A stretch of DNA of 64,000 nt from Nipponacmea schrenckii (taxonomy: Eukaryota; Mollusca; Gastropoda; Lottiidae): assembly GCA_030562195.1 (NCBI GenBank), contig CM060199.1, positions 12,544,338 to 12,608,337 on the forward strand, in the 5' to 3' direction. The notes below the pieces were generated by a model that worked only from the letters and a program-made list of their open reading frames with translations, was not told the DNA's origin and did no database searches. Each line of letters begins with the position of its first letter. Position 1 is the stretch's first letter. Positions 36,641 through 47,443 of the stretch are shown here, one piece after another. The position numbers and the translations under genes are program-made.

Positions 36641-37540
36641 GGAATCTATATTATTCAGCAAAAGAAAATTTTTTAAACAAAACAATAAAGAAAAATAAAA
36701 TCTTTTTTCTAGTGAAAGAGAATGGAATACTTAAAATTTAAAAAAAAATATTGGTTTAATTTCAAAACATTTCTCATTATAGACAAATTAGTACAATGAA
36801 AAACCCCATCAGAAATTGCAAAATTTAAATTTAAATGGAAATATATTTTTTAAACAAACAAGCAATACTCTTTAGATTTTATGAAGTTCAATAATATCAC
36901 AATTTCAGCAAATTTGTTTAAATAGCCTGTTTAATAAATAATCTAGGAAAAACATCAAAGACTGATGAAAGTAGAATGGAATACGATAGATATTCAAGCT
37001 CATTTTTTTGAAAATTTGGTTTTAAAATTTGGTTTTTAATTTACAGAAAGGAAAATTTTTTTTCGGAAAGAAAAGGCTTCAATCAAAACAATCAAGGGTA
37101 AAACTCATTAAGTAAAGATGTTAAGGGGAAAACTACAAAGAAAATTCAGCAACAAGATTTTAAAAATTTGGTTTTTTTTAATCATACAATTTTATTTTTG
37201 GCAGAAAGGAAAACAGGATATACAGCACATTTTATTAAAAACTTTAATAAAAATTAGGGGTTTATAATAAAATTTAAAAATTTTGTGATATAGAAGAAAA
37301 AATCACGGAAAGCAAATTTTAGAAAAAAGGGTTTCATAAACAATCTAGGATCAAAAAAAGACAATGATAAGGTACTAAACCAAAAAACTGATATTTTCCC
37401 TTTTTTAGGAATTTGTATTTAATAAAATAAATTTCTTAATTTATATGATCCTTAAACAATGTACTTTGGACATCACCAAATCAAAAGGATGATTTCAATG
37501 GAAATTTTTTTAAACATTAGCAAGCTTTTAAAAGGAATTA
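36641..37540. other. Corrupted-looking repeat tract
   Basis: Continuation of the ~106-bp array, but saturated with doubled homopolymers (aaaattttttt, gggaaaa) and small indels. It looks like poorly resolved consensus, or a very decayed array. The missing second exon of copy b would be expected here. Confidence 0.45.
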
Positions 37541-38365
37541 CTGATCATAAAATTTTAAATTTTATTGTCATAAAGTCAAATTTGTAGGCAGCAAGTTGTG
37601 TCTTTCCAACCCTGTTTTCAGTTATGTAACTCTTATTCAGTACATAAATACAGAACATAATGGATGTAGAAGTGAAAACATGTTCCAGTACCAAACACAT
37701 TAACACTTCAGTTTGTAAGAAAAAACACCCTTTTAACATCATGGAGAATAATCACGGAAATAAATTCAGAATCGGAAATAACATATCTTGGGGAAAAAAA
37801 ACAACCGGCAGTAAGTACTATCATAACTTTATTAATGTCATATTCGGAATTCTAATATTAATCAATAAATTACATATATTTATGATGATATGTGTTTTGT
37901 AGTTTGGTACATCATCCAAATTAAAAGGATGCATTCAATGGATTGTATACATCGTATCAGCTAAGAGGAATTACTGATCATAAAATTTAAATGATTGTCA
38001 TACAAGTCAAATTGTGTCTTTCCAATCCCTGTTTTCAGATAATTTTACTCTTATTCAGTACCTAAATACAGAACACATGGATGTAGAAATGAACCAACAT
38101 GTTCCAGTACCAAACACATTAACACTTCAGTTTGTACAGAAAAACTCCCCATTGTCCTACAACACCAATTACTATATATTGTTATTGACTGAGAAAACAA
38201 CTGGTAATCGATACCTTGAAAAAATACGAACTACAAGTCAAACTATCAGTTCCAGCATTCGTCTGAATTCAAGACAAAGATATGAATATCAACTTTACAA
38301 TGTTCACAAACAAAATAAACAACTTACTGTAACTCATGAAACTAGACTAATATCAATAGTAACTC
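37541..38365 (+). repeat. ~430-bp duplication of the copy b third exon
   Basis: 37541-37815 and 37966-38365 share ggaattactgatcataaaat, ctttccaa(t)ccctgttttcag, cttattcagtac and the exon itself. The first copy (from about 37638) is damaged in frame and ends in a short run before GTAAG; the second is open. Confidence 0.8.
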
Positions 38366-39659
38366 GTAAGTTTAATTCTTACTACTTACACATGAAAGTT
38401 TATTGTATTTGGTTAAAGTATGTCCAGTAATATAAACCACGGAAGGAACATGCCGTTGCTATGGTCAAATGTCAAAAAGATCATATTATCTTCTGAAAAG
38501 GTCTCTGTAGCTTTAAGTGGGATGCATCTGTCGAGTTGCCATCTCATCTCTTTCTTAAACATCTTTGTAAGCTTTTTACGAATTTCTCATTCTCATTTAT
38601 GGTTGATCGCAAGTTATTTTAGCAAAACACAGTCAAATCCAGCCCTGCAGCAGAGAGGACATTAATGTGAACAGTTAATTGAACCTAACTTTTATTTTAC
38701 AGATAATACACAGGCAGATGTAAGTGATTTAATGGATCTGGCTGAAAACCACTTGAGCATAAAAGGATCAAGAAAAGCAACAGTTCGTCATCTATACCGT
38801 AATAAACCTACCCACCATCCTACTATTCGTCAGGCCTTAGCAACTGGAGTCATGGAGAAATATCTAAAAGACAAAAATGGAGATCCCGGTTCAAGCATCA
38901 ATACTAACATAGATGGACTATTCTTTATGGCAACACCAAAAACAACATCGGGACAAATACCAGATGAGAGTTATTTTGGCAACTATAGAATAATGATTCC
39001 ACCAGACTATCTTGTCCAGGGTTGTCATCTTTACTTTGCTGATTTTACTTGTTTAGCTGGAAAATCTCACTATATCACACTAGTTTTAACTAAAATAAAT
39101 AGTAAAGAGGATAGATATTGTAAGAATAGATTGGTTCAACTTGATTTTAATGATAATCCATTTTTCTACAGCGAACATGGCGGATTTTATGTTCCCCTTG
39201 CATTCTACTTACATATTGAAATATTATACACAGAAAATGTGAATCTAGTAGAACTGATGAGATTAAGCAACGTGGTTTATTAGATTTTAAACAAAAAGTT
39301 TTAGAGAGTCACTTAGTTAAAGGTCGTGGTGAAAGTAGGCCAGGCGGAATCCCCAAACCTTCTCAATGTAAAGAATGTAATTTGCCACCAATTCTTCCCA
39401 ATGTAGGCCTACTATTTTCTTTATTTCAAAGATAAACACTTTAAAAGTAAGCTTCGTAAATAGTTGTTGAGCTACAAGTATCCTCAAGTTTTGACATCCT
39501 TGGGAGATCTGAAACCTGAAAGATTTGTGCTCAATACCTCCTCATTGAATGTCAGTCAAATTTTAATGAAAATTCCTTCTAAAACTTTGTTCAGTGCTTT
39601 TTTTTTTTTGCTTATTAATATGAACGTGATTCGACGGTTTATTTGAAACTACAATAACC

Positions 39660-40640
39660 TTAAGCAAGATTTAACTTACGTAGTCGAGGAAGAGATTCAA
39701 AATGGCTTTTAACTACGTTTGTGTGGGTTTTTTTTTGCAGATTCTAACCGGCATCGGTTCCGTTTGCCCTATTTATCATAATTTTTGAGTTATTGCAGTT
39801 TTGTTACGTTTCCTATTCTAATTTGATTTCTGTTTAATAATAATTGGTGTTTTTTTTTAACTTCCTTCAAAAGTTAGTTTTTCTTGTTATGTTTGCATAT
39901 CTATATTTAATATATAAATATATTTTTATACTCATAACTGTGATATTAATTTTTTCAATATTTATTAAACTTAAAAAAAAAAAAAAAATTATACTGCCTA
40001 TCCTTATCCTTGTAAGAGATGAAGGTCGCAAGTCGGAGGGATAAAATGTCTGCACATTTAAAGAGACAGTGGGAGATTGTGCTAAAAAGGCTGCCCATCT
40101 TAAATATCCCCCATCAGATGACCTAAAGATAAACCGACGTATTAATGAAATTTGTAAATCTATGAAAACGGGAATCATGAAGGCTCTATGGTTTAACGAG
40201 GTAAGGAAAAGTAGACCAGAAAAACATTCAAAATTCCTCAGGTATGTTTTAACTAAATTAGTAGGTAGGCGTGTCTCAAAACATAGTAATTGTCCAAGAC
40301 AAAACGCATTCAAACCGCAAATAGATTCACCATTTAGGTTCTCAATTAATATAATTTTATTCAGGTATTTCGAATTCTACTTTCATTTTCAATCAGTTTT
40401 CAGAAAAGCTATTTATAACATTATCAAGAATCTTAACCATCAGAATTTGTAATCGTTTCTCTGAATTAGAAAGTATATCAAACAAAACATATAACATTAT
40501 GACGTATTTCTAGTTTCATTTACAGAAAGCGAAGCATTAAAACCGTTGAAATTGTAATCATTTCATTCAATTCAGAAGACTGTCAAATAAACCAGTCCAC
40601 AAATCTTTCATTTAAAATATTTATCAAATATGAATAAGGT
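39660..40640 (+). other. First-exon and promoter copy c of the PHYHIP-like locus
   Basis: 40630-40638 reads MNK followed by GTAAG, as in copies a and b, and the 250 bp before it parallels 35,820-35,978 (ctactttcattttca, cagaaaagctattta). Upstream, an open frame 40069-40452 (GDCAKKAAHLKYPPSDDLKI) has no recognised relative. It is repeated in decayed form at 41,150-41,300, so it is probably part of the duplicated flank rather than a gene. Confidence 0.5.
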
Positions 40641-40859
40641 AAGGTCCTCTGGACATTGTTTTAATTTAACATCATAGCTAGGGACGCTTCAACTCGTCCA
40701 AATTACATGTATTTATTGATAAAAGGATGTAGTTTACAAGCAGACGTCATAAGATTCATTGTAACTTTAAATATCAATTTGATATCGAAGAAATTACTTC
40801 ATGATGGTTCTAGAATAACCTAGTATATCATAATGGATTCAAGCCAGGTAAAAAATAAT

Positions 40860-41650
40860 AGAATGAATGTCGACAACATTTCAATTACTAAATAGAGGTA
40901 TAGACAAATTAATCAATCAAAGATCATACATCATTGAGACTAAGAATAGAATACTATAATGATATTCAGCATCATTTCAGTTTAAATATAAGCGTTAGCA
41001 AATTTAATCAAGGATCATCACATTATAGATTAGATGACAGTAATAGAACACTACATGATATTCAGCAACATTTAAGTTTAAATCAAGGATTTAACTTGAT
41101 ATCTATCCTTATATTTTGTAAGTGATGAACGTCGCAAGTCGGAGGGAAAAAGCGTCTAGAAATTTATCGACACAAAGGTTCCCGTGCAAAAACAAAGTCT
41201 ATGTTAAATATCCCCTAACGGTTGGCCTGAAGATATACCGATGTTTGAAAGAGTAGACCACAAAACAAAACGCTTTCAAACCCACTACAAACTTGATTCA
41301 CCATGAAATTTCTATTTAATATTGGTTTCTAAGGTCTTTCAAACTATTCAAGACTATTTTATGCACAACCACAATCGCAATATACCGATAAGCTATATAG
41401 AATTCGACTTTCATTTTCAACCAGTTTTCAGAAAAGCTATTTATAATATTATCAAGAAGTCTTACCCGTCAGAAATTGTAATCGTTTTATGAAGGTTCTC
41501 GAATAACCCAAAACATCGTAATAGAATGAATGTCGACAATACTTCAATAAATAAATAGTAGGTATAGACAAATCAATCGAGATCATACATCATTGTAGAC
41601 TAGATGATAGCATAATAGAATACAATCATGATATTCAGCATTAAAATACA
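40860..41650. repeat. Further duplicated flank and ~106-bp repeats
   Basis: 40,880-41,090 holds two units of the ~106-bp repeat. 41,100-41,300 repeats the gatgaa(g/c)gtcgcaagtcggaggg tract of 40,018. 41,395-41,480 repeats the pre-exon tract without a clear ATG-AAG-GTAAG. 41,520-41,645 is another ~106-bp unit. So there are at least three flank copies before the gap. Confidence 0.7.
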
Positions 41651-41703
41651 GATGTGATGTCACCCTTTGTTTTTTGCGTACCAATATCCAACATATTGGT
41701 ACT

Positions 41704-41758
41704 GGCAAGTGGCTGATATTGACTTTAATATTGGACTCTAAATATCAGCCACTTGGCC
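41704..41758. repeat. Hairpin, 15-bp stem
   Basis: aagtggctgatatt (41707-41720) pairs exactly with aatatcagccactt (41741-41754), with a 20-base loop. A third diverged copy of the sense (ccaatatccaacatattgg) lies just left. Probably the end of a small element. Confidence 0.6.
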
Positions 41759-42013
41759 ATAACGAATGGGGATTAGACTGACCGCTACTCACATTAAATT
41801 CACTCATACTTTATTCAGAGAACTAATCCAGGTTTCAAAATGTATAGTGTTCAATGTTACGTCCAATTAAAACTTAAAGTTTATCTTCAAATCCTTACTT
41901 TCAAATGAAAAAGATAATTAATTATTCATTAGGGCGAAATCTGTCAGCATCGATTAAAGTTGTATTTCAAATCTTGTCAAATAAGCTTACCAATTGATAA
42001 ATTATGCGTTTTT

Positions 42014-42513
42014 NNNNNNNNNNNNNNNNNNNNNNNNNNNNNNNNNNNNNNNNNNNNNNNNNNNNNNNNNNNNNNNNNNNNNNNNNNNNNNNNNNNNNNN
42101 NNNNNNNNNNNNNNNNNNNNNNNNNNNNNNNNNNNNNNNNNNNNNNNNNNNNNNNNNNNNNNNNNNNNNNNNNNNNNNNNNNNNNNNNNNNNNNNNNNNN
42201 NNNNNNNNNNNNNNNNNNNNNNNNNNNNNNNNNNNNNNNNNNNNNNNNNNNNNNNNNNNNNNNNNNNNNNNNNNNNNNNNNNNNNNNNNNNNNNNNNNNN
42301 NNNNNNNNNNNNNNNNNNNNNNNNNNNNNNNNNNNNNNNNNNNNNNNNNNNNNNNNNNNNNNNNNNNNNNNNNNNNNNNNNNNNNNNNNNNNNNNNNNNN
42401 NNNNNNNNNNNNNNNNNNNNNNNNNNNNNNNNNNNNNNNNNNNNNNNNNNNNNNNNNNNNNNNNNNNNNNNNNNNNNNNNNNNNNNNNNNNNNNNNNNNN
42501 NNNNNNNNNNNNN
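42014..42513. other. Assembly gap, exactly 500 N
   Basis: A run of exactly 500 undetermined bases, the round number used for gaps of unknown size. It follows the repetitive PHYHIP-like cluster, so further gene copies may be missing here. Confidence 0.98.
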
Positions 42514-42639
42514 CAAACTCATCCAAGAATTACAAAAAAAAAAAAATAAAAAAATACTAGAACCGTTAGACGGTACCAAGGCAGTGCGCGTCCCTTCTAT
42601 TGCATGGGTGAAACTTTGCATTTATAATATCCAATTCCA

Positions 42640-44335
42640 AGATAATAACTAGACCTGTTTGTAACAATTGTTATATATTTAGAATTTGTTATATCTCCTG
42701 GCTGTCATTTAAAATAGAACGTAACCACGCCTACTCAGTATAATGACTTGTTTTGATTGGTTGCGATACTTAAACTGGAAATGTCAAAATTTGTCTTGAC
42801 CAAACATAAGAAATTAACACAATTTGACTTTATGACCTGTTACATTATCTTCTTAACTCTTCTTGTAATATTTATATCTATTTAATTAGTGTGTAAAACA
42901 AAACATCGAAAAAACAAATTTGTGGTCTAAGGGACATAACACCTTATTTGAGATTACAAATTGATCTCGGATTAAATTAACTTTCCAGATCGTTGATACT
43001 TTTAATTTGTTTATTTATTTATTTATCAATCTTAATTTAGATGTAGTAGGAACATTAGATCCTGCAATTTGTGGCAAGTTGCCATGGTATAACATAGAGC
43101 CATCAAATTAACAGCGCGGCTTTACATCTTTTAGAGAGTATTTTTTAGAGTTGCGTCCCTTATACCACTAGTCCTCTCAACTGTACATTATTTTTGCTTA
43201 AGAGAATATCATTTAAAATTCTAAAGGTTGTCATTTCCTTCCAAATATTCCATATCATACATCGCCCACAACGAGAAATGAACAATCATTCCTTTTATTT
43301 AAGATATATAATATCTTTGAATTAATTTTTAATCGTAAAAAATCAAAATCAAAATAACAATTCAAAAATCGGTTTCCATATATTTCGGCAATAGATTCTA
43401 TATACATGTACATCAAAATAACACAAATTGAATTATCTTCCGAGACCCTATTTCGATTTAAAGAAAAATACACACAGTTAGTATAGAAGAAATTACAAAA
43501 TTTGCAAATTTAAAACGTGCAATTTTGATCAAATATCAAGTGTTATACACCATTGGAAAGAATAACTAGACCTGTTTGTAACAGTTCTGCAGCTTTCGAG
43601 CTATTTAGAATTTGTTGGTCTCCTGGCTGTCATTTAAGGATAGAATGTAGATTGATTTTGCGATTATTGGGAGAGATGATTTATTCATGATTTAACACGT
43701 GACATTTGAGTTTGTTTATAGACTAGCAATCATTAAGGTTTGTGATGTAAAAATATCTGGGCTTAACCACGCCCACAAAGTCCATTGACTTGTTTTGGAA
43801 ACTTCAACTGGAAATGTCAAAATTTGTGAATTGACCGTTTTATAGGAAAAATTCGCAATTTTTAAATGCCGATAAACCGAAAATTTACATTTTGCTATAA
43901 AGCTTAATATGTCATTGGATAGAAATATCACATATGTACAGGTATAAAGATCGCCAAAGGTCAACGTCACAATATACACCTTCGAAGTTTTTATAATTTT
44001 TAATCGTAATTAAATCAAAATCAAATTAAAAATTCAAAAATCAGTTTCCATATAAATTTCGGCAATCGGTTATAGATTCTATATACATATCCATCAAAAT
44101 AACACATATTGACTGATCCTCCGAGACCCTATTTCGATTGAAAGAAAAATACACACAGTGATGTAAAATATCTGGGCTTAACCACGCCCACAAAGTCTAA
44201 TGACTTGTTTTGATTGGTTGTGATACTTTAACTGGAAATGTCAAAATTTGTGTCTTGACCAAAAGATAAGAAATTAACACAATCAGACTTTATGACCTGT
44301 TGCATTTATATCTGTTTAATTAGAGTGTAATTTTA
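42640..44335. repeat. Mosaic of three or more dispersed repeat copies
   Basis: aataactagacctgtttgta followed by acaa/acag recurs at 42646 and 43560. The tract ggcttaaccacgcccacaaa followed by gt..atgacttgtttt and aactggaaatgtcaaaattt occurs at about 42,720, 43,755 and 44,175. aatcggtttccatata..tttcggcaat to ccgagaccctatttcgatt occurs at 43,310-43,470 and 43,995-44,155. No coding content. Confidence 0.75.
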
Positions 44336-44764
44336 TTCTTAAACTTTTCGCAATTTTTATTTATACATATTGATTTATATATTGCTTGAAAGCTGGGAAT
44401 TTGCACATTATAAATCTGTTCGAATTTTCTTTTTAAGTTAAATAGAACTAAATATAAAAAAATATGAATGTTAAAATCGCTTATTTTCTACTAGGCGGAT
44501 TTTCATCAGTTTTCGGTCTATAGCTAAAATAAAGATATTGTTAGAAACCTGATGAAAATCACATCACAATAGTGTCAATTAGAATGTTGCCAAGAGTCTT
44601 GTTCATGAGATATAACCATCTGAAGATACGAGAAATATGCAAATTACCAAATTTTTGGATCCCTATTAATCCAAATGTTCTTTACTAAAATTAGAAATCA
44701 AGGTATCATATGAACCTTTAGCCAATGAAGATGATTGTGCAGAAAAATAAAGGATGTATATTAG

Positions 44765-44965
44765 TAAGTTAGTCCTCTTCGTACCTTGCGGAGAATAGGG
44801 CTGCTACAGACGTTCTCCATCTCACTCTGTTATGAGCTGTTCTTTTTGCTTCATTCCAGGTCTTGCCAATCCTTCCTAGCTCTTTCAGTCTTATTCTTTT
44901 CAAGCTATGTAAAGGTCGTCCTTGTCTTCTATGCCCTTGGGGGTTCCAGTCCAGTGCCTCTCTGG
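44765..44965 (-). pseudogene. LINE reverse transcriptase C-terminal fragment
   Basis: On minus the frame reads TREALDWNPQGHRRQGRPLH, then SLKRIRLKELGRIGKTWNEA and NRVRWRTSVAALFSARYEED. The pattern A-L-W-P-Q-G-x-R-x-x-G-R-P followed by W-x-x-A-x-x-x-A-x-(D/N)-R-x-x-W-R marks the C-terminal end of non-LTR retrotransposon polyproteins found in many invertebrates. Only this tail remains. Confidence 0.8.
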
Positions 44966-46594
44966 TGATGTTGTTTTGAGATCAAAAGGATGCATATGGT
45001 AGAGTTCAAAAGTTATGAACTTTCAAACGGAAGTCAGTTTTGAAAAACTTTGGCAGGACCTGGTCCAAAGACAAATTTGAAATTGAAAAATATGCCATTA
45101 GAGGACCTAGATAATTATCCAAATTATATTTTAAAACAAGTCTGAAAAAAATAGGATTAAAAATGGCGGACGAGTAGTATTTTTCCAACAATTTGCATAT
45201 TTCAAGATGGCGATCAAACGGTTAGAAATTTGCATATACGGCATACATACAAAATGAAGATATTGATGGTACTAATTCTTTGTAATAATAAAATTGCAAG
45301 TTTGTGCAAAAATTTAATCCGAAAATTCCGATTTCTGTGATTTTCTACATTTTTTGGTCATTTTCCGACGTTTCCGGCTAATTTCGGAAAATGTTTTATC
45401 TTTAATGATAATTTTTTGTCTACTCATCTACCAATTTTTGTGGAAAAATAAGACGTAAATTAAAAAAAAAAAACGTGCTTTTTCATAAATCACGCACAAT
45501 TAATATAGAACTAAGAACAAAATTTTCAAATATTAAAAAGCGCAATTTTGATCAAAATATAAAGTGTTATACACCATTGGAAAGAATAAATTACGCGTAA
45601 TAAAGACATAAAAGAAATTTTGACGTATGTAAATTAGGTCACGTGACAGAGCTCTTCGAAGTTAAAAAGTGCAATTTTCAAATGGCTGCAAAACCGGAAG
45701 TTGACATTGCACAACACAAATGAAGACATCAATGGATAGATCTCGACAAGGGCAACAACTTTTGTGCAGGTCACATGGTCACCAAAGGTCAAGGTCACGA
45801 TATATGAACGTTGGAAAATTAGGCACTGAGTGAAAAAAAAGAACCGGAAATGAAAGGTAAGCTAAATCGAAATTCAAAATTCGGCTTCCTAAGAAATGTT
45901 AGCAATCGATTGAAGATTACATAGAAATCAAAATTACAATTGTCCGATTAACCCCTAAGGCCCAATTTTTCACTTTACAAAAGTAAGTGGTTTAATGGTG
46001 GCGACTGATCTGCTACTTCCGGTTCAATTTTTGTTAATTATAAAATCATTATGGGTTAATAGTAACTAATTGCCAAAAAAAAAATTCAAATATCTTTAGA
46101 ATTCCGGAAGTGAAAATTCGAAGTTTAGCGACGTATGACGCCGAAACCGGAAGTGATGTCAACATTTTGAAAACAGATTTTTCTTGACAAGAAAAATGTT
46201 TATCTAACTGCAAATTTTGATTCCGATCTAATCAAAATTGCAAAAGTTAGAAAAAGTGTTAAATTTTAAAATTCAAAAGTCAGCAACAAAAGTAAAAATT
46301 TCAAATTTTTTAAACTGCTATTATGTAAATCTAAGTTATAAGTAGTAAATAAAAAAAGTCCGAACCAGATTGGATAAAAAAACGAGCCGTGAGTTAGTAA
46401 ACAAAAATAAAATTTGTGACGTTCTACGTCATTTCCGGTAGAACAAAAATGCGTCATTTTACATTTAAACAACAACGAGCACTAGATTACGTTACAATAT
46501 CACGCCAGATTGTGTAAGACATTTGCAGTTATGGCTGGGGAGCGTGACCAGAAAGAGACAAAAAAAAAAAAAAAATAGTCATTTCGAAAACAAA
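44966..46594. other. No gene seen; AT-rich, repeat pieces
   Basis: 45,530-45,595 repeats 43,500-43,565 (gtgttatacaccattggaaa), and 45,735-45,815 resembles 43,910-43,980 (caaaggtcaacgtcac-type phrase). The rest has no recognised content. A left LTR for the BEL element was sought here and not found. Confidence 0.5.
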
Positions 46595-46619
46595 GCAGTG
46601 CGTTCGAAGAACGCACTGC
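46595..46619. repeat. 25-bp palindrome of MITE ends
   Basis: gcagtgcgttc and gaacgcactgc meet with a 3-base centre. These are the two terminal sequences of the MITE at 12767-13283, here joined end to end. Confidence 0.75.
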
Positions 46620-46624
46620 AAAAA

Positions 46625-46730
46625 TAATCCGAACGATTACAATACGTTTTCGCCAAAGTCGAAATACGTAAATAAAATAATCCGAACGATTACAATACGT
46701 TTTCGCCAAAGTCGAAATACGTAATTAAAC
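46625..46730 (+). repeat. 53-bp direct duplication before BEL gag
   Basis: taatccgaacgattacaata followed by cgttttcgccaaagtcgaaa and tacgtaa starts at 46625 and again at 46678. It is in the BEL leader. Confidence 0.9.
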
Positions 46731-46765
46731 TGAATGAAATCGAACGAAAGGAAAAGGAATTTATT

Positions 46766-47443
46766 TTGAAGTCGAAATTAAGTGCGGCAGTGGAAATCAA
46801 CAGAATAAACGTAGATTCTGAGATAAGTTTTAGGCCTAGACCTCAATTTCCAGTTTCTGTGGAACAATTTTATAATCCCATAGAAAATACAGCAATGGTA
46901 GAGGAACATATTCCTGCTACAACCAATGTAGATACTGACAATTTTCAAAGACCTAGTGAGTCGTATCCAGAAATTGTAAACAGTTTAAACCACGCAACGA
47001 ACACTTCACCTATTTATCCCGTGCAACACACGCAACAACCCATGGACAATGGTGTGAGTACAATTTTGAATAAATTAATTGAAAATCAAAGAGAAAAAGC
47101 CTTACCTACGCAGGATTTGCAAGTTTTTGATGGTGATATTTTGGATTTTCCTACCTTTCTAACAAACTTCAAGTATGTCGCCGAAAACAACACTAGTGAT
47201 CCAGCACGAAGATTAGAGCTCCTTATAAAGTATACAACTGGGGACCCCAAGGAATTAATCAAACAGTGCCCAATGATTGTTCCTCCATCCGAAGCCTATA
47301 AGAGAGCACGTTATCTGCTAGAGAGGGATTATGGTGACCCACTGATTATGGCTGCTAGTGCACATGATAAGGCAGAAAGTTGGGATAAGATTCAAACTGG
47401 AGATAAAAAAAGGTTTGAGAAAATATTCTTTGTTTTTAAATAA
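46766..47443 (+). CDS. BEL/Pao retrotransposon gag-like N-terminal part
   Basis: Opens in frame before 46766 with no clear ATG; the first internal ATG is in ENTAMVEEH. The conserved BEL/Pao segment is LQVFDGDILDFPTFLTNFKY, then RRLELLIKYTTGDPKELIKQ and AYKRARYLLERDYGDPLIMA. At the A7 run 47405-47411 the frame shifts: the following GLRKYSLFLNNCVNIKRSNS is open only in the next frame. The family normally has one long ORF, so one extra A is either a mutation, an assembly error or, less likely, programmed frameshifting. Confidence 0.85.
   Translation: MKSKLSAAVEINRINVDSEISFRPRPQFPVSVEQFYNPIENTAMVEEHIPATTNVDTDNFQRPSESYPEIVNSLNHATNTSPIYPVQHTQQPMDNGVSTILNKLIENQREKALPTQDLQVFDGDILDFPTFLTNFKYVAENNTSDPARRLELLIKYTTGDPKELIKQCPMIVPPSEAYKRARYLLERDYGDPLIMAASAHDKAESWDKIQTGDKKRFEKIFFVFK

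Larger units (their letters stand above)
35979..39432 (+). pseudogene. PHYHIP-like protein, copy b (exon lost, frameshift)
   Basis: First exon 35979-35987 (MDK, then GTAAG). No counterpart of copy a's 291-bp second exon was found. Third exon 38059-38365 (phase 1 out, YLNTEHMDVEMNQHVPVPNT) and last exon from 38703 are more than 90% identical in protein to copy a (MEKYLKDKNGDPGSSINTNI, LYFADFTCLAGKSHYITLVL). Near 39255 one base is missing after VEL: the reading frame stops at 39283, while the shifted frame continues DEIKQRGLLDFKQ and SRPGGIPKPSQC to about 39432. Either a recent pseudogene or a real copy damaged by assembly in a repetitive locus. Confidence 0.7.

Noticed and set aside
40069..40452. 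127-codon plus-strand frame near copy c
   Set aside because: Not a known family; a decayed duplicate at 41,150-41,300 does not keep the frame, so it is treated as duplicated flank.
41960..42652. Long frames spanning the N gap
   Set aside because: They are made of undetermined bases and are artefacts of the gap.
46200..46590. Left LTR of the BEL element
   Set aside because: No stretch matches the putative right LTR at 51,822-52,405; either lost, replaced or the right LTR call is wrong.
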